Notes: a model not told the origin generated them from the sequence alone. A stretch of 24,904 nucleotides of DNA from an uncultured Collinsella sp. (GCA_937934165.1 CALGZX010000088.1:1-24904); one strand, 5' to 3'; positions 1-6,879 are shown, numbered from the stretch's first letter. Numbers and translations: made by a program.

Positions 1-194
1 AACGATATGGCACCGTGGGGACACATGTATGTCAATCCTGGTCTAACAGAGCCTTCCGTAATCGGTCCACCGCCTCCGCCACCGCCAGCAATATCAGCAA
101 ATGAGGGCGCCGGGGCAACCGTCATGCAGGCAGCAGCAAATGCAACAACTCCCAGCACTGTTAGTCCGTGCCGTCTTTCTCGAAGGTTTTTCAT
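1..194 (-). CDS. Secreted protein with N-terminal signal peptide, partial (runs off window start)
   Basis: The reading frame is open from an ATG at 194 to the window edge, giving the first ~64 residues. It starts MKNLRERRHG, followed by a hydrophobic stretch (LTVLGVVAFAAACM) and an A-P-S-F-A-D segment that fits signal peptidase cleavage. A seven-glycine run and a P-I-T-E-G-S-V segment follow. The start is chosen because AAAGGA (complement of 201-206) lies 6 bases upstream; an ATG at 203 in another frame would put the ribosome site inside the gene. It is predicted to be exported. The mature domain is outside the window, so no function can be given. A proline-rich frame on the opposite strand is its shadow. 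Confidence 0.6.
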   Translation of the reverse strand, partial: MKNLRERRHGLTVLGVVAFAAACMTVAPAPSFADIAGGGGGGGPITEGSVRPGLTYMCPHGAIS

Positions 195-404
195 ACGACA
201 TCCTTTCTCCGAGATTAAAGGCTCTCTAAAGTTATTTTTAAACTATCAATTCAGTTTTTCAACGGGAATTCGATAAAAGGTGTCTTTGTAGCTGCAATTT
301 AAATATGAGTCACCACACCTCAACCGTTACGTCAAATAACTTCTGAGTCAAACCGAGCACATAAGCGAACCAATTTAATACAACCACCTGTAAAAATTCT
401 GAGG

Positions 405-511
405 CACGTTTTCGATATGACAAGAGCCGCTTGAACGAGGAGTACTTGAACCCCACCGCTCTTGCAGCTCTTGAGGGCACTTTGCCGGATCTTGAAATTA
501 CTTCGCTCTAA
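405..511 (+). pseudogene. 3'-end remnant of the OLD-like ATPase gene
   Basis: These 107 bases align without a gap to the last 107 bases of the intact ATPase gene (6773-6879, constant offset 6368), with nine mismatches by my count (about 92% identity). The final 34 codons stay open and end in TAA at 509-511, encoding a tail with R-F-R-Y-D-K-S, L-N-E-E-Y-L-N-P and T-A-L-A-A-L-E. Upstream of 405 the match stops abruptly and no start or ATPase domain is present. It is a leftover of a second copy of the ATPase gene and overlaps the glycosyltransferase remnant by four bases, exactly as the intact pair does. Confidence 0.85.
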
Positions 512-885
512 AGCAAGAAGTACTCACTGTCGGAGGATAGGTTCGGCCCGAGCCACGGATCGCCATCCAAGAAGAACTCAGGCCAGCGCCGCATGAACAG
601 TGCTTGCTAGCGCTTCCAGCGGCGCAGTTTTTCCTCGTTGCCCTCTCCCCTGCCGCGCGAGGTGAACTCGTGGTGGTACAGCTCTGCATAGGGCGTAAAG
701 ATGGTGCGGTAGCCGGCCACCCACACCCGAGGGCAAAAGTCTGCGTCGTTAAAGCCGGCGGCGAGTTCCTCGTTGTAGCCTCCGACCTGCTCAAATACGT
801 CGCGTAGGACCATCTGGTAGGCGCCCGTCACGGCACTGAAGTTGCCCGGGCGCACAGCACGGGCAAGATAGCCCCCACGCTTTGC
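508..885 (-). pseudogene. Truncated family-2 glycosyltransferase remnant 1 (C-terminal ~125 residues)
   Basis: The minus-strand frame matches residues ~704-828 of the large glycosyltransferase at 6876-9362, sharing G-Y-L-A-R-A-V-R-P-G-N-F-S-A-V-T-G-A, F-N-D-A-D-F-C and T-P-Y-A-E-L-Y-H. The alignment is gap-free over 508-885 versus 6876-7253. It has no N-terminus: similarity ends at 885. It also carries a nonsense codon (complement of 607-609) where the intact gene has a Glu codon after K-L-R-R-W-K-R. The last codons read S-E-Y-F-L-L instead of S-E-Y-F-S-F. It is non-functional, and is one of three copies of this gene end in the window. Confidence 0.88.
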
Positions 886-1352
886 AAAAGACATCTTTGT
901 GGCCGCAAATTAAAAAACGCAATATCATGCCCACATCGATACGTCATATGCGGCCAGCGCATTCTATTGATGTGGAAACCGGTTCGATTCCTTGATTTAA
1001 ACCGAAGCCTCTACAGCAATTAATAGCGCCTCCAACAACACCAGCACCAGAGGCATGCCGACCGAGTCATCATCGACGGTCTCAGAAACTTAGCAACGGT
1101 TACCATGTCAGCCTTCGGCTCGATCGGCTTCTTAACAGCAGCCTCGGTGAAAGTCGTCTTAGTTGCAACAACCGTGGGCGTTACCATGCCTCTAACAGGT
1201 TTTGCGTGCTCACGACGCGCTTTCCTAGATGATTATCGACCAATCCGCTACAACCAGTGAACGCTGGTTCGGAATCCCAATCTTTCCACCACCAGCGTAG
1301 CGGGATCGTCGTCAAATCACGTATGCGGAAGAAAATATCAAAGGTCTTGGTT
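886..1352. other. Stretch without an intact gene
   Basis: No convincing open gene is visible between glycosyltransferase remnant 1 and the broken acyltransferase. The only coding-like trace is a decayed C-terminal anchor on the minus strand (997-1200, listed separately). The part at 1201-1352 has a short minus-strand open frame with W-W-W-K-D-W-D-S-E-P that I do not recognise. No tRNA or clear repeat was seen. Confidence 0.5.
997..1200 (-). pseudogene. Possible decayed cell-surface protein C-terminus
   Basis: Read on the minus strand, one frame ends in V-S-E-T-V-D-D-D-S-V-G-M-P-L-V-L-V-L-L-E-A-L-L-I-A-V-E-A-S-V before a TAA at 997-999. The order (short polar stretch, D-D-S-V-G-M, hydrophobic helix) resembles the tail of LPXTG-anchored proteins of this lineage, but the LPXTG box and the basic tail are missing. 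Upstream, a Thr/Lys-rich stretch (T-V-V-A-T-K-T-T-F-T-E-A-A-V-K-K-P) is open in a different frame, so at least one frameshift would be needed. The reading is tentative. Confidence 0.3.
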
Positions 1353-2431
1353 CTACGACAAAGCTTTATTTAACAAATCGAAAGGGCCGATAAAACGTAT
1401 GATGAAACCAATCAAGAGCTTCCTGAGACCTTCCAACATTAAGCAAATCGTGAACACAGCTGTTGGAACCAGAAGCACCTGCAACATTCCCAGTCCAACG
1501 CCGACACGCGTAAAGGGAAACTGCGAGCTCCAGAGCCAACTTTGGATAGGCCCATAGTCAGAAATAAGATAAGTAGCAAAACAAAGTTTCGCAACAGTGT
1601 TAACGAAACGGGAGGAAAAATGCGGCATTTTTAAATCGATCAACAAGACGGAGATGGCTATAACTAGTGAAAAAATAGACGCCGGCGAACCAAAAAAGCC
1701 GTTATACAAATTCGCAAAGGTCGAGCCCAGCAAACCATCAAAATGGAATTGACCATAAAACGAGATTGCAACTCCAACAAAAGAAGCAATGCAGCAAGCA
1801 ACCAAGTGCCTTATATTCACTGTTGACAAATCTACATACCAGCGAATATAGCAAACAAGAACGCAAATTATAATACAATCCACTAGTAGCCCGTCGATGG
1901 GAATCCAAAAGAGCGGCACATAACGCAGGAATCCAAAGGCGAAGACCAGAAAGATTGATAGATAAAGATGTAGTTTCTGGTCCAACGCATGCAAAGCCGG
2001 AATTAAAAAGGGCAGTAAAAATACAAGCCAAGCATAGACGGTTACAAACCACCAACTAGAACCAGTAAGAATTGGTGCAAAAATATCTATCAAATTGGTT
2101 GGACTTACTTGAATATCGCCGCGAAGCATGAAGAAAAACCCAGCGCAATACTATAAAAGAGAACCGTGCCTTCGATTGAAGCTATCTGTTTGACAGCTTG
2201 TTTAATGGAGTATCCAGCTTTCCCCGCAACAAACCAGATTGTTATTGCAACAAAACAGCCGACCGCAGTTCTTCCAATTGGATAGAAAAAGATATTGTAG
2301 AAAAACCTAGTAAACGAACCAGGAAATACGGAAACAGAATCAGCGTTGTGAACAACAAAATGATGAGCCATTACCGTCCACATAAGGACAATGCGAAGTA
2401 ATTCGATACGGAAATCTCGTATTTTTGCCAT
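1353..2431 (-). pseudogene. Acyltransferase-3 family membrane protein, frameshifted
   Basis: Two overlapping minus-strand frames together make one multi-spanning acyltransferase-3 (OafA/YrhL-like) protein of about 360 residues. Members O-acylate cell-surface glycans. The N-terminal frame starts MAKIRDFRIELLRI at an ATG (2429-2431) with a GGGGG ribosome site five bases upstream, and has the family's Arg...His pattern (R-I-E-L-L-R ... M-A-H-H-F). It breaks at a run of five T (complement of 2134-2138). One more T would join it to the downstream frame, giving G-F-F-F-M-L-R-G-D-I-Q and then the typical S-W-W-F-V-T-V-Y-A-W segment and further helices. As read, the protein is truncated at ~108 residues. 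A homopolymer sequencing error or phase variation are alternatives. Confidence 0.75.
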
Positions 2432-2471
2432 AATGCCCCCAAGTAAAATCAAAACCTAATTAAGCCTCGAC

Positions 2472-3575
2472 CTAGAACCGTTCGAGAATCTCCTCGGCAT
2501 TCTCTCGCAGATAGATATCTAGGTCCGGCACGGCAAACTGCACGTAGCCCCTCTGTGGTGCCTGAATAACCTCCCTTTGTAGCAATTTTGCCCTAATAGA
2601 GCTGATCTCATTGGTCTTTTTACCCATGCGCCTAGCAATCTCGGCTGATTTGGACTGTTGTTTGTCCTCGCACATCGCCAATAGGTATTTGATATCGTTT
2701 GGCCCCAGTCCAGAAATCGCGGGCTCATGAACAACATCGTGAAAACGAGCCTCTGCCAGCGCAATGCCTTCGGCAACATCGCGTTCACTCACGATGGTAC
2801 TTTTGGCACGATGCAAGTTGGCGCGCTGCCAAATGGAGTAACCGACCAGTTGCACCAGATAGGCATAGCCCTTAGTGGCCTTAGCGGCTCTCGACAGAAG
2901 ATCGTCCTCTATGGTCAAGCCAGTCGCGACAAAGCTGTCGCCCATAGAGAGCGCCACCTCCACCTGGTTGATAGGCGCCAGGTCTTCGGGGAGGGCACGA
3001 CGCAAGAACGTAAGCGCCTTGCCGTTAATAAGATCCATAACACCAGCGGGTAAACCGGCAAAGGCAAGTGCGATATCTACTTTTTCCCCTGTCAAAAGCT
3101 GAACCGTAGACGCAATGTCGCGCATATCGTCAATCGGGGCGTCCTGAACTTCATCGATGGCAATAAAAAGACCCTTGGATGACTTCGCTGCCGAACTCAG
3201 CAACTTTCTAAGGCTCGGTTCTTTGGGCACAACATCGACTTTCGCGGAAACAAAGCCGGCGTTTACGCCGACCGAAGCATTGGCCGCAAGGGAAGAATCA
3301 GCAACCTGATCCCTCAAGTCCAGCAATAGGTTAGGGCCAGCAGAAACAATAGCGGTCTTCCATCCAAGCTCTCGCGCACGATCCCTAAGGTCGCAGAGCA
3401 AAACAGTTTTTCCGGAGCCCCTCGGTCCAGCAATGCGCATGAGCCTCGCAGGTGCACCAATTTCCGCATTCAAACTCTCGGTAAACTCAAGGGCGATATC
3501 ATCGCGACCAATTATGCGCGGAGGCTCAGCGCCGGCAGTGGGACGAAACGGATTATGGAATGCTGTGGCGCTCAC
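2472..3575 (-). CDS. AAA ATPase, Orc1/Cdc6-like with C-terminal winged helix
   Basis: This is a 367-residue ATP-binding protein. After an N-terminal N-P-F-R-P-T-A-G-A-E-P-P box and I-I-G-R-D-D, Walker A is G-P-R-G-S-G-K-T at residues 50-57. Walker B is L-F-I-A-I-D-E-V-Q-D with D141 and E142. A-L-A-F-A-G-L-P follows as a sensor-1-like strand. The last ~80 residues (from G-L-G-P-N-D-I-K-Y-L-L-A-M) look like a winged helix-turn-helix. Proteins of this build are common orphans in actinobacterial accessory regions; a role in DNA binding or signalling is family inference and no substrate is known. The start is GTG at 3575, with AAAGG eight bases upstream; an AT-rich 210-bp region precedes it. It stands alone between two glycosyltransferase remnants, beside the broken acyltransferase. 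Confidence 0.8.
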   Translation of the reverse strand: MSATAFHNPFRPTAGAEPPRIIGRDDIALEFTESLNAEIGAPARLMRIAGPRGSGKTVLLCDLRDRARELGWKTAIVSAGPNLLLDLRDQVADSSLAANASVGVNAGFVSAKVDVVPKEPSLRKLLSSAAKSSKGLFIAIDEVQDAPIDDMRDIASTVQLLTGEKVDIALAFAGLPAGVMDLINGKALTFLRRALPEDLAPINQVEVALSMGDSFVATGLTIEDDLLSRAAKATKGYAYLVQLVGYSIWQRANLHRAKSTIVSERDVAEGIALAEARFHDVVHEPAISGLGPNDIKYLLAMCEDKQQSKSAEIARRMGKKTNEISSIRAKLLQREVIQAPQRGYVQFAVPDLDIYLRENAEEILERF

Positions 3576-3785
3576 TTGTTTGCCTTTCTAGGGAATCGAT
3601 TATTGGTCAATCTTAGCTTTAAAAGTTTATCGTAGACTATATCCGATTATATCCAGTTGTATAAGTCTGTATAAACGTATCGCGGAAGTATCGAGCTTTC
3701 GTAATTTGTCTTAACGGACAGTCCAACGTTACTTTCTTCCAAGCTCATAGCGAAAGAAAGTTAAGGACTTCCTAAAATCCATTTT

Positions 3786-4000
3786 CTAAAGCGAGAAGTA
3801 CTCGCTCTCAGCGGATAAGTTCGGCCCCAACCACGGATCGCCCGTCAAGAAGAACTCCGGCCAGCGCTGAATGAACAGTGCCTGTTCACGTTTCCAGCGG
3901 CGCAGCTTTTCCTCGTTGGCCTCTTCCCTGCCACGTGAGGTGAACTCGTAGTGGTACAGCTCGGCATAGGGCGTAAAGATGGTGCGGAAGCCCGCCTCCC
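3786..4000 (-). pseudogene. Truncated family-2 glycosyltransferase remnant 2 (C-terminal ~71 residues)
   Basis: This aligns gap-free with 6876-7090 of the intact glycosyltransferase (offset 3090), covering residues ~758-828. The frame stays open and includes T-I-F-T-P-Y-A-E-L-Y-H-Y-E-F-T-S-R-G-R-E and L-G-P-N-L-S. It ends at TAG (complement of 3786-3788). Similarity starts right at the stop codon on one side and ends sharply after C-C-C-G-C-C-T-C-C-C at 4000 on the other. Unlike remnant 1 it has no ATPase tail attached. It has no start and is non-functional. Confidence 0.85.
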
Positions 4001-4345
4001 CCTGGAGCCAAATGCCTCGACCGCGAAGCTGTCCAATTCAAGATGGTCGGCATCGGTCCAGGCTCGGAAGCCTCTGAGACGCCCGACTCGTAGTACGTGA
4101 CCTTATCTATAAACAGGCTTTCCGCACTCACAGCATAAGAAGGCCCGTGCAACAAAACACAAAGGTAGGCCAGAGCAACAAGCAGGATGCAACGGCGATG
4201 ATGGCCCAACAAGACAACAGGCATGAGTGCGCCGATCTACACGGCAAGCCAATAAACAGGGTTGGGAAATGCCTGGTGGCAGTACTCATCAGCGTATTAA
4301 GATCAAATCCTAGCCCAGACTCATAACAGATCGAATCCCTGCAAC
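4001..4345 (-). pseudogene. Decayed polytopic membrane-protein fragment
   Basis: A coherent protein can be read on the minus strand only by repairing two lesions. The upstream frame gives E-S-G-L-G-F-D-L-N-T-L-M-S-T-A-T-R-H-F. Adding one C at a C-run (near 4263-4265) shifts into P-N-P-V-Y-W-L-A-V, and a TAG then stands where TGG (Trp) would fit. After that it continues I-G-A-L-M-P-V-V-L-L-G, a hydrophobic helix (C-I-L-L-V-A-L-A-Y-L-C-V-L-L), and Y-A-V-S-A-E-S-L-F-I-D-K-V-T-Y-Y. It is cut where glycosyltransferase remnant 2 begins. It is probably a piece of a large membrane protein of the envelope-glycan type; the family is not identified. Confidence 0.5.
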
Positions 4346-4427
4346 AGCGGGAAAAGTCGACGTAAATCGGTTAAGTATGCGGCAAGCGGAGAGAGTGTAT
4401 GGGCGCTCGCACGCGTCTTTGAATCTT

Positions 4428-5036
4428 CTAATGAGCAAGAAGAGAGGGATCTAGGAGAGACCTAATAGTTCTTGGAAGCTGGGAATCATCGAACTCACCA
4501 TCTTTAAACAAGAGGGAATCATATAGCTTCTTATCGTTCTGTCTCGAAAAGATATGAGTGACCAGATGCACATCGTGGGCCTTTGAAAAACAATCTTCGT
4601 CCCTTAAAGATTCAGCAATATAACAACCGCCCCTATAGTTCATGAGTAAGGAAAAGTTCAAGTCTGTTGTTCCAAACTTATAGCACTGCGATTTTGTTGA
4701 TATGTCTTCGAGCATAAAGCACGCGGAGGTTGCAAAAGAGGCAAGCTGAACAATATGGTTGACTTTTCTGCGACACAGAGCGTAGGGATGGCGATTCGAA
4801 AAGTCGATCTGCGACGCAGCAAGTTTTCCTCTGGATGCCAATTTGAAAAACTGCTTAGCCGACAAATGACTATCTACGCCAGTTAAATGCTTGAAATTTT
4901 CGGCCTTATAAATAACTTCGATATACCTGTCATCGAAAACGTACATGAATGACTTTCCGACAAGAAAACCGCGATAAAGTTTTGCTGCCTGATTAATTTC
5001 CGCAACTATCGCCTTCCGATCTTCAGCCCTACCCAT
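4428..5036 (-). CDS. PBECR4-like nuclease-fold protein (candidate toxin)
   Basis: This is a 202-residue protein. The N-terminal two thirds resemble PBECR4, a predicted nuclease family of the barnase/EndoU/colicin E5-D/RelE-like group. The signs are a leading helix (A-A-K-L-Y-R-G-F-L), a strand pair ending I-E-V-I-Y-K, then A-E-N-F-K-H-L-T-G-V-D at residues 45-55. Later K-L-A-A-S-Q-I-D and C-Y-K-F-G-T-T-D-L-N-F-S-L-L-M are at the expected places. The match is from memory of the family; RNase activity is inference. The start is ATG at 5036. The longer frame from a TTG at 5081 would put an intrinsic terminator inside the coding region and has no ribosome site. The gene is divergent from the DUF4869-ATPase pair and preceded by a structured leader, an arrangement reminiscent of toxins under RNA control. 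Confidence 0.65.
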   Translation of the reverse strand: MGRAEDRKAIVAEINQAAKLYRGFLVGKSFMYVFDDRYIEVIYKAENFKHLTGVDSHLSAKQFFKLASRGKLAASQIDFSNRHPYALCRRKVNHIVQLASFATSACFMLEDISTKSQCYKFGTTDLNFSLLMNYRGGCYIAESLRDEDCFSKAHDVHLVTHIFSRQNDKKLYDSLLFKDGEFDDSQLPRTIRSLLDPSLLAH

Positions 5037-5048
5037 ACTGCCCCAATC

Positions 5049-5072
5049 AAAAAAGCCGGGATAACCCCGGCT
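5049..5072 (-). terminator. Intrinsic terminator in the leader of the PBECR4-like gene
   Basis: On the minus strand this reads AGCCGGG-GTTAT-CCCGGCT followed by T residues (six T counting the last stem base): a perfect 7-bp stem, 5-base loop and U-tract. It ends only 12 bases before the ATG at 5036 and belongs to no upstream gene, because the region to its right is the divergent intergenic space. It would therefore attenuate transcription into the PBECR4-like gene or end a separate small RNA. Confidence 0.8.
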
Positions 5073-5279
5073 GATAATCAAAGAGGCGGTTTTCTGCTGG
5101 CTGTCAGCCGCGGCATCCTCACGGAAACCTAGTTGTCGCCGGAATTATAGTCCCCGGCGCGGACTCACCTTATCTCCCCGGTGCGGGCTCGATATCCTCT
5201 CGGATATCTAATCGTCTTGGACTTTTTACCTGCCCAAGCACAGTACAGCTTTTACGTGCCGCCACACGGAGCTTAGCTC
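5073..5279 (-). ncRNA. Candidate structured leader or small RNA upstream of the PBECR4-like gene
   Basis: Between a minus-strand promoter and the intrinsic terminator lie ~210 bases rich in self-complementary and repeated motifs and without a reading frame. GATATCC-N4-GGATATC pairs perfectly (5191-5208), and CGCCGG/CCGGCG pair (5137-5142 with 5154-5159). On the minus strand CCGC(A/G)CCGGGGA occurs twice, 24 bases apart (5175-5186 and 5151-5162). TCCG(A/T)GAGGAT occurs twice (5194-5204 and 5115-5125). The repeats are degenerate, not a clean tandem array. It could be an antitoxin-type RNA, an attenuator or a riboswitch-like leader; I recognise no known riboswitch class. Confidence 0.35.
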
Positions 5280-5285
5280 AAGATT

Positions 5286-5314
5286 ATTATCTATAACTCA
5301 AGCCACTAAAGCAA
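5286..5314 (-). promoter_or_regulatory. Probable sigma-70 type promoter for the leader and PBECR4-like gene
   Basis: The minus strand reads TTGCTT (complement of 5309-5314), 17 bases, then GATAAT (complement of 5286-5291). Transcription would begin near 5279, leaving a leader of about 240 bases before the ATG at 5036, which is long for a bacterial gene and holds the hairpins and terminator. Confidence 0.45.
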
Positions 5315-5404
5315 GCTACGCACGGGCATGGTCAAATTAAATTCAAACCTTGGTCATCAATCACATCTACCGCGGGCCGATAACGCCCGCCTCATGTGGT
5401 GCGA

Positions 5405-5410
5405 TATAAT
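5405..5410 (+). promoter_or_regulatory. Consensus -10 box for the DUF4869-ATPase operon
   Basis: A perfect TATAAT stands 42 bases before the GTG start at 5453. I see no good -35 match 17 bases upstream. Transcription would start near 5417, which leaves almost no leader for the alternative ATG at 5423 and so favours the GTG start. Confidence 0.45.
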
Positions 5411-5452
5411 CAATCTCACTAGATGCCAAATCAGCAAGCCGAAGGAGCTGAC

Positions 5453-5902
5453 GTGCTAACAATTCACTATGGTGATATGGAAAACGTTATCTACAACACG
5501 TCCGTTTACTTCGATAACGTATATTCGCCCCAGTGGTTTCAAGACTCCTTTGCCCAAAGGGTCATAAAATCCATCGACAAAGGCACCGTGGTAGGCCGCA
5601 ATGCAATCGATACCAAGATTCTAGGCATCATTCCTCCCGAGAAACTATCCAGCGGCACCAAAACGCTACTGCTTATGTACTTTATGCCGCAGAATATATA
5701 TAACGCCTCAAATTGCGGTGATAATTGCGCCTACTGGATTCTGAGGATCGCCGCGCAAAAGGATTTAGCAATCAATCTCTACCACATAATGGATTTTGGA
5801 AACGGCAAATTCACGGTAACCATTGCAAATACGGGCGATATAGTCCACACAATGTTTGACCTTGTCCCCATAGCTGGAAAATGCCTAAGGGAGAACTCCT
5901 GA
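5453..5902 (+). CDS. DUF4869 family protein
   Basis: This is a 149-residue soluble protein that fits DUF4869 by its opening L-T-I-H-Y-G-D-M, V-Y-F-D-N-V-Y, the L-S-S-G-T-K-T-L-L-L-M segment, the invariant-looking N-C-G-D-N-C-A-Y-W-I-L-R-I-A and the H-I-M-D-F-G-N-G-K-F tail. The biochemical role of the family is unknown. The start is GTG at 5453: GAAGGAG (5441-5447) lies five bases before it, and family members begin at this methionine. The in-frame ATG at 5423 would add ten unmatched residues and has no ribosome site. Its stop overlaps the next start by one base (TGATG), so the two proteins are almost certainly co-translated partners. Confidence 0.8.
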   Translation: MLTIHYGDMENVIYNTSVYFDNVYSPQWFQDSFAQRVIKSIDKGTVVGRNAIDTKILGIIPPEKLSSGTKTLLLMYFMPQNIYNASNCGDNCAYWILRIAAQKDLAINLYHIMDFGNGKFTVTIANTGDIVHTMFDLVPIAGKCLRENS

Positions 5903-6879
5903 TGCGCGGATCATACAAGGTAATTATTCAAAATAACCGGGTTCAGTTTAAACTGACCATCAATAGAAATCTGACCATCATCCAAGGTAACAGTGCTACA
6001 GGCAAGACAACTCTGCTTGATATGGTGGCAGCTCACGAAGAGCTTGGGGCACAAAGCGGCGTAACAGTAAGTTGCAAAGTGCCCTGTAAAACAATATCTG
6101 GAAAATATTGGCGTAGAGATCTCCAAGAGATTTCCAGCAGTATTGTTTTTATTGATGAGGGCAATACTTTTGTTCGATCAAGAGAATTTGCCCATGAAGC
6201 AAAGCGTAGCTCAAACTACTACGTAATTGTCGCCAGAGAGTCACTGCGCCAACTGCCCTATAGCGTTGATGAAATCTACGGTCTTAAGAACACCAACCGA
6301 ACCACAACGAAGTATCCCGTTTACTCTCGTGTCTACACCTCTACATATCGTATTTACGGTGATACTGATTTTAGAGGCGAGAGGCCCGAGCTTGTCATTG
6401 TCGAGGACACAAACTCGGGCTACGAATTCTTCAGTTTGCTATGCAAAAAGAGCAGCATTAAATGCATCAGCGCGGGAGGCAAATCAAATATTTGCAACTG
6501 CATTATGGACGCACCGGAAAACGACATCCTCGTGATTGCCGACGGTGCCGCCTTTGGACCAGAAATTGCGGAAGCAGCTGCTCTATTGCGCCGAAAGAAC
6601 ATCAAGCTATTCCTACCGGAATCGTTTGAATGGCTCGTGTTGAAGTCGGGATTATTCAACAGCAAACACATTAAGGACATGCTGCTTAACCCCGCTGAAC
6701 ATATCGAAAGCTCAAAGTTCTTTAGCTGGGAGAAGTTCTTTACTGCAGAACTCATCGAATGCTCACGAGACACACGTTTTCGATATGACAAGAGCTGCTT
6801 GAACGAGGAGTACCTGAACCCCACCGCTCTTGCAGCTCTGGAGGATACTTTGCCGGACCTTGGCATTACTTCGCACTAA
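5902..6879 (+). CDS. Compact P-loop ATPase with TOPRIM-like domain (OLD-like)
   Basis: This is a 325-residue protein. After a strand-rich start, Walker A is G-N-S-A-T-G-K-T at residues 29-36. A Walker B-like S-I-V-F-I-D-E-G puts acidic residues at D85/E86, and V-I-V-A-R-E follows near 108-113. A TOPRIM-like second half begins at ~162 with L-V-I-V-E-D-T-N-S-G (E168) and continues with I-S-A-G-G-K-S-N and V-I-A-D-G-A-A-F-G (D214). Ordered this way it recalls OLD-family ATPase-nucleases, but the ATPase part is only ~120 residues and shows no clear ABC signature, so the resemblance is structural inference. The start ATG at 5902 has AAGGGAG eight bases upstream; an in-frame ATG at 5881 lies inside the previous gene. 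Its stop overlaps the convergent glycosyltransferase stop by four bases. A second copy's tail survives at 405-511. Confidence 0.75.
   Translation: MRGSYKVIIQNNRVQFKLTINRNLTIIQGNSATGKTTLLDMVAAHEELGAQSGVTVSCKVPCKTISGKYWRRDLQEISSSIVFIDEGNTFVRSREFAHEAKRSSNYYVIVARESLRQLPYSVDEIYGLKNTNRTTTKYPVYSRVYTSTYRIYGDTDFRGERPELVIVEDTNSGYEFFSLLCKKSSIKCISAGGKSNICNCIMDAPENDILVIADGAAFGPEIAEAAALLRRKNIKLFLPESFEWLVLKSGLFNSKHIKDMLLNPAEHIESSKFFSWEKFFTAELIECSRDTRFRYDKSCLNEEYLNPTALAALEDTLPDLGITSH

Noticed and set aside
3886..4224. Minus-strand frame of 112 codons that runs from a hydrophobic segment into the GT remnant region
   Set aside because: The first part belongs to the decayed membrane protein, and after position 4000 it continues in the wrong frame through GT remnant 2, so it is an accidental fusion, not a gene.
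5037..5081. N-terminal extension of the PBECR4-like protein from a TTG at 5081
   Set aside because: These 15 codons coincide with a perfect intrinsic terminator and have no ribosome site; ATG at 5036 is the better start.
5151..5208. CRISPR-like or clean tandem-repeat array in the PBECR4 leader
   Set aside because: Only two copies each of two short degenerate motifs are present, with irregular spacing and no unique spacers of constant length.
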